A stretch of DNA of 64,000 nucleotides. Origin: Desulfobulbaceae bacterium. GTDB taxonomy: Bacteria > Desulfobacterota > Desulfobulbia > Desulfobulbales > SURF-16. The stretch lies in contig JAGXFQ010000036.1 in the NCBI GenBank assembly GCA_024637145.1, positions 62,001 to 126,000 of the forward strand, written 5' to 3'. The notes beneath the pieces were generated by a model that was given only the letters and a program-made list of their open reading frames with translations, was not told the origin of the DNA and made no database searches. The position numbers were made by a program, and so were the translations under genes. Position 1 is the first letter of the stretch. Every line of letters starts with the position of its first letter. Positions 24,228-33,855 of this stretch are shown here, in pieces.

Positions 24228-25913
24228 TTACCGGCATCGGGCAAACAGATCAAGATCCGGATTATAAGCGACTGTTTTCACCGCCATCAGCCCCAGCATG
24301 GAATGAAAGAGATTGTCGTGGGAAGAGGGGGCGCTGCTTTGCCGCTGAAGGCAGGTGGCATCAATGCCGCTGACCGCTTCAAAACCTTGCGACAGCCAGA
24401 GGATGAAGGGAATATGTTTCTGCTCGTCCGGGGCAATTATATAGGGCAGGCCATGGAGGTAGAGATTGTTTTCGCCCAGGGACTGGCCATGATCTGAGAC
24501 ATAGACCATGGCCGTGTTAAAACGCTCCTCATTCTTCTTCAAAAAGGCGATGACCCGCCCCAGAAAATAATCGGTATAGAGAATGGTATTATCATAGGCA
24601 TTGGCAATTTCCGCCTGGCTGCATTCCTCAAGCTCACCGGTGGCACATTCCGGAGAAAAATTCGTAAAACCGGGGGGATGGCGCAGATAATAGGCCGGAC
24701 CGTGGCTCCCCTTCTGGTGCAGAACAATGAGGCCGTCACTGGTCAGGTTCTCTAGATGTTGCTCAAGATGGGAGAGCAATATCTCATCATAACACTCCTC
24801 CTTGCTGCAGAGTTCCTCGACCTGCAGAGGGGACATCTTTTCCGTTGCCACCCTCTCGCACACCCCTTTACAGCCGGAGTTGTTATCCCGCCACAACACA
24901 TCAATACCGGCATGGGTCAAGACGTCCAGCAGGTTTTCATATTTTTTGGCCTTGCTGTCACTATACGAGTCGCGGTCAAGATGGGAAAACATGCAGGGCA
25001 CTGAGACGGCCGTGGAGGTTCCACAGGCATAAAAATTGTCATAATTAATGATATCCTCACCGGCCAGGACGGGGTTTGTTTGCCGGGAATAGCCGTTTAA
25101 GGAAAACTCCCGGGCCCGGGCCGCCTCGCCCACTACAAGAACAACCAGGTTCTTTTTGGACCGCGGAGCCGAAATTCCAGCCAACCGGGCATCGGCACCA
25201 ACGGGCATCAGGGCCACGGATCCGGAGCGCAGCGAACGCCGGAAGGTGGACCCGAAGGCATACACATAGCTTGTGGGGTTGATGAGATAGCGGATATGGC
25301 CATTATTACGGCCCAGCGACATGTACTCTTTATAAAAAGGCAGCACACTGGCAGCGATGACAACAAGGCAGAGAACAACCAGCGCCATTTTCTTATAAAG
25401 TTCTTTTAAAAAAGGTTCAAAACGAATCTCTGTCCGCCACAGGAACACCGAAGGCAGAACGCCCAGCAGGGCAAGATGATAAAACAGGCTGCCATTGAGT
25501 AATTCGAAAACCTCGGCAGGATCTGTCTCCACCACGTTCTGGATCATCTTGCGGTCGAGCATGACCCCGTAGCTATCCATGAAATATCCGGCCAGAGCGG
25601 CGGTGATCAGGAGCAAAACAACCGCAGGTTTCAGCACATAGCAGAAACTTAAGAAAGAGATGAGCATGGTCAAGAGGGCGACCAAGGTGAAAAAAACCGA
25701 GCAAAAGAAAGCAATATTGCCGGGAGAAGGGCCGTTAAAAATAGCGGCCAGGGTCCCCCAAAAGGAGCTGTTAGCAAAGAGGGTGAAAAAAAGGGCCAGA
25801 CCTACGCTCACCGTCGATGTCCCGATTCTGGCCGCAAAAGAGAGGGAAGGCGGGCAGGGAACAGCCGTGGCCCCCTGGCCATCCCCGCCCCCCGCAAAAT
25901 CGTGGCGTTTCAC
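24228..25913 (-). CDS. eptA: Lipid A phosphoethanolamine transferase
   Basis: 561 residues. The first about 200 hold five hydrophobic segments, then a periplasmic sulfatase-fold domain. Active-site elements match the EptA/MCR group: GEAAR (metal Glu, about 262), CGTSTAVSVPCMFS (nucleophile Thr, about 299), WRDNNSGCKG, HQKGSHGPAYY, VSDHGQSLGEN (Asp-His, about 473) and YLHGLP. Paired cysteines for disulfides are present. It moves phosphoethanolamine from phosphatidylethanolamine to lipid A, lowering negative charge and polymyxin binding. It is last in the minus-strand block and overlaps the upstream gene by four bases. Confidence 0.93.
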   Translation of the reverse strand: MKRHDFAGGGDGQGATAVPCPPSLSFAARIGTSTVSVGLALFFTLFANSSFWGTLAAIFNGPSPGNIAFFCSVFFTLVALLTMLISFLSFCYVLKPAVVLLLITAALAGYFMDSYGVMLDRKMIQNVVETDPAEVFELLNGSLFYHLALLGVLPSVFLWRTEIRFEPFLKELYKKMALVVLCLVVIAASVLPFYKEYMSLGRNNGHIRYLINPTSYVYAFGSTFRRSLRSGSVALMPVGADARLAGISAPRSKKNLVVLVVGEAARAREFSLNGYSRQTNPVLAGEDIINYDNFYACGTSTAVSVPCMFSHLDRDSYSDSKAKKYENLLDVLTHAGIDVLWRDNNSGCKGVCERVATEKMSPLQVEELCSKEECYDEILLSHLEQHLENLTSDGLIVLHQKGSHGPAYYLRHPPGFTNFSPECATGELEECSQAEIANAYDNTILYTDYFLGRVIAFLKKNEERFNTAMVYVSDHGQSLGENNLYLHGLPYIIAPDEQKHIPFILWLSQGFEAVSGIDATCLQRQSSAPSSHDNLFHSMLGLMAVKTVAYNPDLDLFARCR

Positions 25914-27853
25914 GATGCCGGTCCCCCTTTAAATTTGCCGAGACCCTTCATCATCTGCTGCAGAAAATCCAGGTGGTTTTGGCGAAAAAGGTCCGGATCC
26001 GCCAAAGGCTTGTCATCACGAGCGCTTGTATCGCCGCGCATCATGCTGCTGGCGGTGAGGGGGATCACCTCCTTGTACTTTTCATCAACATAACAGACCC
26101 GGGACCAGTCGCTGATGATGGTAAAGTCACGGCGCTCAGGCCCCAGCAAATCAAAGCCCTGGGCATAATCACCGCTGGCATTTTTGACCCCCAAAAGCGG
26201 CAGCAGGGTGGGAGCAATATCGAGATGACTGGTCATCCTGTCCGTTTCCCCAGCCCCCTTGCCGGGCAACCGGATGACCAGAGGGACCCTTATCTGTTCC
26301 TCATGAAAGGCGGAATTATGACCCCAGCGCCCCTTTTCCATAAACTCCTCGCCATGGTCACCGGTAACAACAACCACGGTGTTTTCCAGGAGATCGTTCT
26401 GCTCAAGATAGGCAAAAACCCGGGCAAACTGGCTGTCGAGATGATGGCAGGAGTTGATATAGCGATTGCGGATGAGCTCAATGTCATCATCCAGAGACAT
26501 GGTGGCGTAATTAAAATCCTCCAGATAGGGCTGGCGGATAACACTTTCTTCCGGGAAGTAATAGCTGGCATGGGGAGACTCAAAAAACATGAAGGCCATA
26601 AAGGGGCGGGCAGGATCGCGCTCCTCGATAAAATTGAGCATCTCCCCGACATTATAACGGTCCGCGCGCCAGCCCAGGCTCTCCTGATGAGAGTGGAGAG
26701 CTGCCTGGGGCACCTTGGCGAAGATAGTTTTGTCAAACTCAGGATAGGAGAACTTGGCGCTGGTATAGAGGCCCAGCTGATACCCCTGATCCTGGATAAC
26801 ATCCATAATAACCGGCGGCCGCCGCTCGGCCAGAAAGGAAAACCAGTAGGGACCATAGACGCCATAAAACATGGAAAAGACACCCATCCTGGTGCCGTTG
26901 CCGCCACTATAATGGTTGGTGAAGCGCTGACCTTGCTGGGCAAATTTCCAGGTTACAGGCATGATTTCCGGATCCAGCATATCGGCCCGCCACGACTCGG
27001 CAACCAGCCAGACGATATTGAGGGGTTTCGCCGGCACGGTTACCTCTAAGGGCTGGGAAGGATAGGAGAGACTGCTTATCGTGTTGTCTATCGCCACCCT
27101 CTCCCGCCTTTTTACTGCAAATCCCAGTTTTTTAGCCAGGGAGCGGATGGTTAAGGGCTGATAAAAAGGAAAGACATCCGCAGCCACCAACACCTCCTTA
27201 AAACCTTGGAGATGACTCATGCCATAGGTCGCCTTTTCCGAGGCCGCCAGCAGGACAAGAACCAGCAGACCGTAGGAATAGATTTTTCTCGGCCAAAAAG
27301 AGGGGCGCGGCTTAGTCCTGGCCATCAACTTATGTAACAGCCAGAGCAGAAGGAGCTGAACGGCGACGAGAGCGATGAAGCCCATAAAACCAACCACAAC
27401 TGCCGAGCCGCCCGTGCCCATGGACTCCAAGCCCCCGGGGGTGATTACCAGGTTGACGACAAAGCCGTTGATATGAAAACCAAAAAGAGAAAAGACGCTG
27501 CGGTCGGCAAAGAGCAGCAGCTCCACCGCCACCACTGCCCCGATGGCCACGCCAAAATCGACAACAGGCGCCCATCTCTTCATCCTGGTCCAGCGGGAAG
27601 CGAGAAGAAAATGCACCGATTTACTGAGGATAATTGCCGGGAGCAGATAGAAAAAACTTGAACTCAGCAGGGTGGCTGCCACAAAAAAAACCGTGCGCAG
27701 GTCATGGAGCGTGATGCCCTCGATAAAGCCAGAGGAGAGGGCAACAATGAAGAGATAAGAAACAAAATAATAATGATGAAGTAGATGAGAGCGCTGGTCA
27801 GCCTGAAGCATACCTGTACTATTCCCTCGTTTCTCTCTTGTGTTGAGAAACAT
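25910..27853 (-). CDS. PbgA/YejM-like inner-membrane sulfatase-fold protein
   Basis: 647 residues. About five hydrophobic segments in 1-220, then a periplasmic alkaline-phosphatase/sulfatase fold: LNIVWLVAESWRADMLDPEIMP, a GGNGTRMGVFSMFYGVYG site, and GDHGEEFMEKGRWGHNS. This is the arrangement of YejM/PbgA (DUF3413), which in Enterobacteria senses periplasmic lipid A and controls LpxC turnover. It differs from EptA in its membrane part. A start at ATG 27811 is an alternative. It ends inside the eptA start (ATGA), so the two are coupled. Whether it senses or transfers is not clear. Confidence 0.82.
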   Translation of the reverse strand: MFLNTREKRGNSTGMLQADQRSHLLHHYYFVSYLFIVALSSGFIEGITLHDLRTVFFVAATLLSSSFFYLLPAIILSKSVHFLLASRWTRMKRWAPVVDFGVAIGAVVAVELLLFADRSVFSLFGFHINGFVVNLVITPGGLESMGTGGSAVVVGFMGFIALVAVQLLLLWLLHKLMARTKPRPSFWPRKIYSYGLLVLVLLAASEKATYGMSHLQGFKEVLVAADVFPFYQPLTIRSLAKKLGFAVKRRERVAIDNTISSLSYPSQPLEVTVPAKPLNIVWLVAESWRADMLDPEIMPVTWKFAQQGQRFTNHYSGGNGTRMGVFSMFYGVYGPYWFSFLAERRPPVIMDVIQDQGYQLGLYTSAKFSYPEFDKTIFAKVPQAALHSHQESLGWRADRYNVGEMLNFIEERDPARPFMAFMFFESPHASYYFPEESVIRQPYLEDFNYATMSLDDDIELIRNRYINSCHHLDSQFARVFAYLEQNDLLENTVVVVTGDHGEEFMEKGRWGHNSAFHEEQIRVPLVIRLPGKGAGETDRMTSHLDIAPTLLPLLGVKNASGDYAQGFDLLGPERRDFTIISDWSRVCYVDEKYKEVIPLTASSMMRGDTSARDDKPLADPDLFRQNHLDFLQQMMKGLGKFKGGPAS

Positions 27854-28119
27854 TGTATTTCAGATAATCCTTTGCGGCAGCCGCAGCCGGCTTATGTACC
27901 GAGACTTTATGTTGAAAAGATCTGGAATATACAGGGGGAAGATGACCGCAAGATGACCATACGATTACCATTTGGCAATCTTGATGATCCCGTAAAAAGG
28001 GGCCGCAGCGAAAATCGTTACTGTTACCTAAGCAGGATAGGCACTGTGCCGATGGCCGTACCCTCTTTTTTTGCGAGGCCAGCAATCTTGCGGCATCCTG
28101 CTGCTTCATTTCGATAAAA

Positions 28120-29538
28120 TCACTGAGGTGGGGACGGCAGGAGGGGGAGGATGACGGTAAAGGTGCTGCCCTGGCCCAGGCTGCTTGCCACGCGGATCTC
28201 GCCGTCATGGGCGCCAACAATGGCCCGGACCAGACTGAGCCCCAGGCCGCTGCCTGGTTTGGTCCGACTCTGGTCACAACGGTAAAAGCGGTCAAAGATA
28301 TGGGGCGTATCTTCGGCACCGATGCCCATGCCGTTGTCCTGAAAACGCAGCACGACCCGGCCCTGCTCAGGGGTCAGGGAGACCTTAACCAGACCACCTT
28401 CATGGCTGTACTTGAGGGCATTATCCAGTAAATTTGCCACCATTCTCTGCAGGAGGTTGAGGTTGCCCGCCACCAGACAGGGGCCGGTCAGGGCCATCTC
28501 CAGGGCAATTTTTTTGTCTTCGGCCAGGGGCATAAAGAGCTCACAGGCGTCTTCCACCACTCGGGCCATATCCACCCTGCTCTTTTGAAAAACCGCGGCA
28601 CCGGCCTCGGCCTCGGAGATGAACAGCATGGCATTGATCAACTCGAGAAGCATGTCGCATTGCTCAACAATATCCGCCGCCAGACCCTGGCGCTCCAGGG
28701 CATCTCTTTCATCCACCAGGGCCATCTCGGCCATGGCCCGCATCCTGGTCACCGGGCTTTTCAGATCGTGGGCAATATTGTCGGTCATCTCAGCCATGCC
28801 CTTGATCAGCAAGTTGATGCGATCAAGCATGGTGTTAAAGGTATCGGCCAGCTCGGTAATCTCCTTCCCGCCGGTCATGATGGCCACCCGCCGGTCCAAG
28901 GCGCCGGCAGCGATCTCCTGGGCGGCCCTGGAGATCTCTTTGACGCCGGCCAGGGCCCGGCGCGCCATAAAGAGACCGGTGGCCGCGGCCATGATAACGA
29001 CGATAAGAAGAACCAGGTGAAAGACGTCGCGCAGGGTCTCTAAAAAATGTTCCCCCTTTTGCCGGGAGATGACGATCTGACAGGTGACGTCCGACCCCAT
29101 TTTACCCGAGAGACCATGGGCGCCATGGCGGTAGCCGCCATAAGGCAGAGGATAGAGGGTATAGGCACTGCCGGGCCGCAGCTCGCCCAGATCATCCCCG
29201 TCAGCAAGCAGGGCCTGCCAGGCGGCTTTTTCAGTGGCCAGCAGTTCCTGGCCCTCTGGTCCCAGGAGCCGAAAAAAGAAGCGATCGGCCCCCTCCAACC
29301 TGACCTCCAGCTCAATGGCCCCTCTGAGGGCCTCAACACCGCCCTGCCCATAGAAGGCGGCGAACTCATCATATTCCATGATCAGCTCGCTGTCGGTGGC
29401 GGCCCGATTATAGGCGCTGGTCATCACAAAAAAGACCTGAAAGGTGATCAGGGCCGAAACCACAAAAAAGAAGGCGTACCAGAGGGTGAGGCGGAAGGCC
29501 AGGGTGTGACGACTCTCAAGAAGACTTTTTAAGGACAT
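28120..29538 (-). CDS. Sensor histidine kinase, OmpR-type partner
   Basis: 472 residues from the ATG at 29538. Two membrane segments (about 15-40 and 170-195) border a periplasmic domain of about 130 residues. A HAMP domain follows, then HisKA with DNIAHDLKSPVTRMR (phospho-His about 260), N box NLLDNALKYSHEG, G1 FQDNGMGIG, F box DRFYR and G2 GSGLGLSLV. Classic transmembrane kinase layout. Its 5' end overlaps the regulator gene by 23 bases. Its position points to control of envelope genes, in the manner of PmrB. Confidence 0.93.
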   Translation of the reverse strand: MSLKSLLESRHTLAFRLTLWYAFFFVVSALITFQVFFVMTSAYNRAATDSELIMEYDEFAAFYGQGGVEALRGAIELEVRLEGADRFFFRLLGPEGQELLATEKAAWQALLADGDDLGELRPGSAYTLYPLPYGGYRHGAHGLSGKMGSDVTCQIVISRQKGEHFLETLRDVFHLVLLIVVIMAAATGLFMARRALAGVKEISRAAQEIAAGALDRRVAIMTGGKEITELADTFNTMLDRINLLIKGMAEMTDNIAHDLKSPVTRMRAMAEMALVDERDALERQGLAADIVEQCDMLLELINAMLFISEAEAGAAVFQKSRVDMARVVEDACELFMPLAEDKKIALEMALTGPCLVAGNLNLLQRMVANLLDNALKYSHEGGLVKVSLTPEQGRVVLRFQDNGMGIGAEDTPHIFDRFYRCDQSRTKPGSGLGLSLVRAIVGAHDGEIRVASSLGQGSTFTVILPLLPSPPQ

Positions 29539-30193
29539 AGCCGACCCCGCGCACGGTCTGGATAAGCGTTTTGGCATAGGGCTTATCTATTTTATTACGC
29601 AGCCGGCACATCCTGGCCTCCACCACATTGGTCTGCGGGTCAAAATTATAGCCCCAGACATGCTCCATGATCATGGTTTTTGACACCACCCGTTCGGCAT
29701 TTCTGACCAGATAAACGAGAAGATCAAATTCCCGGGGCTGGATATCAAGGAGATCAGGGCCCCGGGAGACCTCATGGCTGATCAGATCCACGGTGAGATC
29801 ATCATAATGGAGCACCACCGGCTCGGCCTTGCCGGCGCTGCGCCGCAGCAGGGCCTGGAGACGGGCCAGAAGTTCGGAAAAGGCAAAGGGCTTGGTCAGA
29901 TAATCATCACCGCCCATCTGCAGGCCCTTAATCCGGTCGTCAACGCTTCGTTTGGCACTCAGCACGATAACCGGCGTCGAGATCTTTTCCTCCCGCATTT
30001 GTTGGAGCAGGGAAAGGCCATCGAGACGGGGCAGCATGATATCGATAATGGCGGCGTCAAATTCGCCGCCGAGGGCCTTTTCCAGGCCTTCCTGGCCGTC
30101 AACCGCGTGATCCACTATGAAACCGGCCTGATTCAGCCCCTTCTTGATCAATGAGGCAATCTTCAGATCATCTTCAACGAGTAAAATTCCCAT
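29516..30193 (-). CDS. OmpR-family response regulator
   Basis: 225 residues. Receiver domain 1-120 (ILLVEDDLK, phospho-Asp in IIDIMLPRLDG, Thr/Ser switch VIVLSA, Lys in YLTKPF). Winged-helix DNA-binding domain about 125-222 (LDIQPREFDLLVYLVRNAERVVSKTMI and LIQTVRGVGYVLK). It lies between dgkA (four bases upstream) and the overlapping kinase gene. It is likely to act on this operon and on other envelope genes; no clear direct-repeat operator was found nearby. Confidence 0.94.
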   Translation of the reverse strand: MGILLVEDDLKIASLIKKGLNQAGFIVDHAVDGQEGLEKALGGEFDAAIIDIMLPRLDGLSLLQQMREEKISTPVIVLSAKRSVDDRIKGLQMGGDDYLTKPFAFSELLARLQALLRRSAGKAEPVVLHYDDLTVDLISHEVSRGPDLLDIQPREFDLLVYLVRNAERVVSKTMIMEHVWGYNFDPQTNVVEARMCRLRNKIDKPYAKTLIQTVRGVGYVLKKSS

Positions 30194-30197
30194 TTTC

Positions 30198-30605
30198 TTA
30201 GCCCTTGCCGGCAGCAGAGAGAAGTGGGGCTGTCAGGGCCAGCAGAGCGATGGCCAGATTGACCAGGGCCACAAAGACCAGGGCGCTGCCGATGTCCTTG
30301 CCGTTTTTGGCCGCCTCACTGTAGTCAGGGGAAAGATGGTTGATGATGACCTCCAGGGCGGTATTGGCCAGCTCACAGATCAAGACCAGGGCCAGGCAGC
30401 CCAGAAGATAGATCTTGGCCAGCAGGGCGAGGGGCAGCAGAACGATCAGCGGCGTCAACAGCAGGCAGAGCAGAAGCTCCTGGCGAAAGGCCGCCTCGCC
30501 CTGAAAGGTGTACCTGAGCCCGGCAAAGGAGTAGCCGGCCGCCCGTCTGATTCTTTTCAGGCCGGTGACCCGGGCTGGAATCTGGTGTTGATCTTTTTGC
30601 GTCAT
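30198..30605 (-). CDS. dgkA: Diacylglycerol kinase, DgkA family
   Basis: 135 residues with three membrane helices. The signature is LICELANTALEVIINHLSP...EAAKNGKDIGSALVF: active-site Glu and Asn in the E-x-x-N-x-A-x-E pattern, then KD-x-GSA. It phosphorylates diacylglycerol to phosphatidate with ATP. Diacylglycerol is the by-product when EptA strips phosphoethanolamine from phosphatidylethanolamine, so its place at the head of this operon is functional. Undecaprenol kinase activity, as in some Gram-positive homologues, is less likely here. Confidence 0.93.
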   Translation of the reverse strand: MTQKDQHQIPARVTGLKRIRRAAGYSFAGLRYTFQGEAAFRQELLLCLLLTPLIVLLPLALLAKIYLLGCLALVLICELANTALEVIINHLSPDYSEAAKNGKDIGSALVFVALVNLAIALLALTAPLLSAAGKG

Positions 30606-30636
30606 GTTGCGCCACTCCCTGTGGGCAAAAGATTTC

Positions 30637-30698
30637 CCCCTCGCCCCTCAGGGGAGATACGCGACCGACAGGAGACTCCGGAGGGCCGGGGTGAGGGG
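30637..30698. repeat. Structured intergenic inverted repeat
   Basis: Outer arms CCCCTCGCCCC (30637-30647) and GGGGTGAGGGG (30688-30698) match at 10 of 11 positions. A CCCCT/AGGGG hairpin is nested inside. It lies between two minus-strand genes without a T-run and resembles dispersed palindromic elements. Confidence 0.65.
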
Positions 30699-30708
30699 AT
30701 GCTTTCCG

Positions 30709-31515
30709 CTACCGCCCCACCATGGTCAGGGCCTCTGCCGGGCAGGTGTTGCGGCACAGGCCGCAGCCGAAGCATTGGTGAGCGCTGACTGTGGCCACCG
30801 ACGTTCCGCTCAGCTGGCGGCTGCTGATGGCCTGGAACTGACAGGCATCCTCGCAGGCTCCGCAGCCGCTGCACTTCTTTTCATCCACCACGGCCACCTG
30901 TTCGCCGCGGAACATGGTCTCCACATCCAAGGCCAGGGTGCGCAGGCCCAGGCAGTCGCCGGGCTGGCAGTTGCAGATGGCGCCGATAAAGGGGGTCATC
31001 ATGGTCCAGATGGTATGAATGGCGCCATGCTCCTCCAGCGCCTCCATCTGGGCGATGGCCTCTGCCGGGTGCACCCTTTCCAGCCCCTCATCCTGGGCCA
31101 GCCCGAAATAGCCCATGTCCAGATCATCATACCAGGCATCCGGGCTGTAGCTCACGCTATAGCAGCAGCGGTTTTCTTTCTTCATGGCGGCCCAGCGACA
31201 GGCACAGGGCAGGCGGACCACGGTGGCCGCCTTGCCCACCATGGCGCGGATATCCTCCATGGTCACCACCTGGCCGAAATGCTCTTCCCTGGCCTTGGCC
31301 ACCATGGCCTTAACCAGCCGGTCCGGCAGCTTTTTCTTCTTCTGATAGAGGGTCTCCAGGCGGCCCAGGGAGACAACGCCCTCTTCAATGGTAGAGCTGA
31401 AAAAGTCCTTGATATAACCGCGCCGCTCCAGATCGGCCAGCAGGTCACGGCCGTAATTGGCACCATTCTTGAACCAGACCTTGCCGTCCCCATGTTTCGT
31501 ACAAAATTCACACAT
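30709..31515 (-). CDS. Cysteine-rich iron-sulfur protein with C-terminal 2[4Fe-4S] ferredoxin domain
   Basis: 268 residues from the ATG at 31515 (MCEFCTKHGDGK). The C-terminal about 60 residues carry two CxxCxxCxxxC clusters (CSGCGACEDAC and CFGCGLCRNTC). Further cysteines (CEFC, LPCACRW, NRCC, CNCQPGDCLG) suggest an extra metal site in the N-terminal part. No membrane segment or signal peptide, so cytoplasmic electron transfer is likely. I do not recognise a named enzyme. An upstream in-frame ATG adds a hydrophobic, unlikely lead. Confidence 0.8.
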   Translation of the reverse strand: MCEFCTKHGDGKVWFKNGANYGRDLLADLERRGYIKDFFSSTIEEGVVSLGRLETLYQKKKKLPDRLVKAMVAKAREEHFGQVVTMEDIRAMVGKAATVVRLPCACRWAAMKKENRCCYSVSYSPDAWYDDLDMGYFGLAQDEGLERVHPAEAIAQMEALEEHGAIHTIWTMMTPFIGAICNCQPGDCLGLRTLALDVETMFRGEQVAVVDEKKCSGCGACEDACQFQAISSRQLSGTSVATVSAHQCFGCGLCRNTCPAEALTMVGR

Positions 31516-31993
31516 AGACCCATACCCCTGTGATAGACTGTTTTGCCTCCATAAGAATATGGAAGAAGCCGTTGACGCAAGTAAAATGTCGCAGCCCGCC
31601 CATAATGAGAGGCCGGCCCACCCCGGCCCATCCCCCCTTGTCGCCACCCGGGCCCCAGAGACCCCGGTTCTGGCCCGGCGCAGATAAAGAAAGCATGACC
31701 TGCGGCGCAGATCTCCTCTTTATCCTGGACCTGCCCCTTAGATTTTGGCATAATAGTGCCTTGTTTTTACGGGAAAATTCTTTCATATTCGACTATGCTG
31801 CTTAAGTTTGGCGGGCAGGCAGGCAAAGAGCAACAAATGGGGATCTTTTGCATAAGCAGATTTGCCTCTGCAAGAGCGTCATAACATCTTTTCCTGCCGC
31901 TGTTGCCTGGCGTGTTTACCTTCAGCGTCACCAGAAAAGTTCTGCGTGGCCTTCGACCTTAACGATCATGGGCTCTTTTTCGGATCTATATTT
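31516..31993. other. Divergent intergenic region, 478 bp
   Basis: Separates the iron-sulfur gene and the GGDEF gene and must hold both promoters. CATAAT at 31749-31754 and TATGCT at 31794-31799 are possible -10 boxes, but neither has a convincing -35. No RNA gene or repeat seen. Confidence 0.4.
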
Positions 31994-33796
31994 ATGGCCT
32001 TTTCAGAAAATAACCCCCTCCTGCAAACTCCCGCCTTGCTGCTCGCCGCCCTCAATAATATTGCCGATCCTCTGCTTATTCTAGATTGCGGCTTCACCAT
32101 TCTTTTTGCCAACAAGGCCGCCGGCCAGTTCTTTGATGCCGCCCACGGCCAAGGGGAAAAGGCCTGCTCCTGCCACCAGATGATCTTCAACCTTGAGCGC
32201 CCCTGCGAGGAGCATGGCGAGGAATGCCCCCTTAAACTCGTTGTGGAGAGCAAAAAAGAGGTGGAGGTCATCAGGGAAGTTGTGTCTGCCAATGGCCAGA
32301 CACAATGGCTGAAGATCAAGGCCCAGCCTCTTTTTGATGAGACGGGCCAGGTTATCGCCGTTGTCAAAACCATCCATGATATCAGCTGCACCAAGGAAAT
32401 GGCCGCAGCCCTGGACCGCTACAGCCGCAGCCAGGACGATTTTTTTACCGCCTCCCGAATGATCACCACCACCACGGACCGCAAAGAGCTCTACCGTCAT
32501 ATCGTCCGCCACGCCAAGGAGCTGCTGCAGTTTGACTTTTCCACGCTACTCCTTTTTTCTGAGGACCAGCGAAGCCTGGTGGTTCAGGATACCATGGGTT
32601 TTCCCGAATCAATGATTAACAGCGCCCCCCTTCTGGAAGGCCAGGGGCTGGCAAGCCATGTGATAAAAACAAAATCCCCGCAGGTGGTGGTGGACTTTCT
32701 GACGGAACGCCGTTTTGAGATCCCGCCCCTTGTCCTTGAGCACGATATTCGTTCCGCCCTGTGTGTACCCATGATCGTCACCGGAGAAGTATTGGGGGTT
32801 CTGGTGGGTCACACCCTTAAGCCCAGAACCTTCACGGACCAGGAAATTATTCTCTACGACAGCCTGGCCAATCAGGCGGCCATGGCCCTGCACAGTGCCC
32901 ACACCTTCCAGAAATTACGGGCCTCGGAAGACCGCTATCACGACCTTTTTAAAAATTCCCAGGATATCATCCAGATGGTGGGCCCAGACGGCAAGATTTT
33001 ATATGTGAACAAGGCCTGGGAAAAGGCCTTGGGCTACAGCGCCGCCGAAATCCCCTACCTCTCCGCCTTTGACATCATCCATCCCGACTCCCGGCCCCAT
33101 TGCCAGAAAGTCTTTGGCCAGCTCTGTCTGGGCGGCAAGGTTGATCTGCTGGAAACAACCTTCCTGACCAAAAATGGCCACAGCTTTTGCGTGGAAGGCA
33201 ATATTAACGGCCATATCAAAAACGGCGAACTGGTCTCCACCCGGGGTATCTTCCGCGATGTCACTGACCGCAAACATTTTGAGGAAAAGCTTAAAAAGCT
33301 GTCCATCACCGATGAGCTCACCCAGCTCTTAAATAGGCGCGGCTTTTTTGCCATGGCCGAAAAACAACTGGCCATCACCGCCCGTTCCGGCGGCAATCTA
33401 CATCTGCTCTACCTGGATATTGACAACATGAAATGGATCAACGACCATAAAGGCCACACCATGGGCGACCAGGCCCTCATCGACACGGCCCGCCTCCTCC
33501 GGGAAACCTTCCGTGATGGCGATATCATCGCCCGGATGGGGGGAGATGAATTTACGGTCCTGCTTACCGCCATTGCTGACAACCAGAATGCCCAGGAGGT
33601 GGTGGCCCGATTTGAACAGCATCTGGCCGTTCTTAATGAAGAAGAAAATCGCGGCTACGAGCTGCTTATCAGTACGGGGCTGGTCAAATATCAGGGTAAA
33701 ACACCCTGCCTTCTGGAAGAACTGCTGGTAAAGGCGGACCACCTGATGTACGAAAACAAGCGTCAAAGAAAAAAATCAAGGCAGGTACATGCCTGA
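31994..33796 (+). CDS. PAS-GAF-PAS-GGDEF diguanylate cyclase
   Basis: 600 residues from the ATG at 31994; an open frame extends up to 31862, so the start is not certain. PAS (about 10-130), GAF (about 155-300: DFSTLLLFSEDQ, IRSALCVPMIVTGEVLGVLV), PAS (about 310-425, ending in DVTDRKHFEEKL) and GGDEF (about 435-595). The catalytic loop is intact (ARMGGDEF, about 515). An inhibitory RxxD site (RDGD) sits five residues before it, so product feedback is expected. It makes cyclic di-GMP in response to signals read by the three sensory domains. No membrane segment. Confidence 0.93.
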   Translation: MAFSENNPLLQTPALLLAALNNIADPLLILDCGFTILFANKAAGQFFDAAHGQGEKACSCHQMIFNLERPCEEHGEECPLKLVVESKKEVEVIREVVSANGQTQWLKIKAQPLFDETGQVIAVVKTIHDISCTKEMAAALDRYSRSQDDFFTASRMITTTTDRKELYRHIVRHAKELLQFDFSTLLLFSEDQRSLVVQDTMGFPESMINSAPLLEGQGLASHVIKTKSPQVVVDFLTERRFEIPPLVLEHDIRSALCVPMIVTGEVLGVLVGHTLKPRTFTDQEIILYDSLANQAAMALHSAHTFQKLRASEDRYHDLFKNSQDIIQMVGPDGKILYVNKAWEKALGYSAAEIPYLSAFDIIHPDSRPHCQKVFGQLCLGGKVDLLETTFLTKNGHSFCVEGNINGHIKNGELVSTRGIFRDVTDRKHFEEKLKKLSITDELTQLLNRRGFFAMAEKQLAITARSGGNLHLLYLDIDNMKWINDHKGHTMGDQALIDTARLLRETFRDGDIIARMGGDEFTVLLTAIADNQNAQEVVARFEQHLAVLNEEENRGYELLISTGLVKYQGKTPCLLEELLVKADHLMYENKRQRKKSRQVHA

Positions 33797-33855
33797 ATAT
33801 GGCCGAGCCAACGCCCTCTTTCTTCTTTCCCCTTTACCTGAAGGAGTATCAGAAA

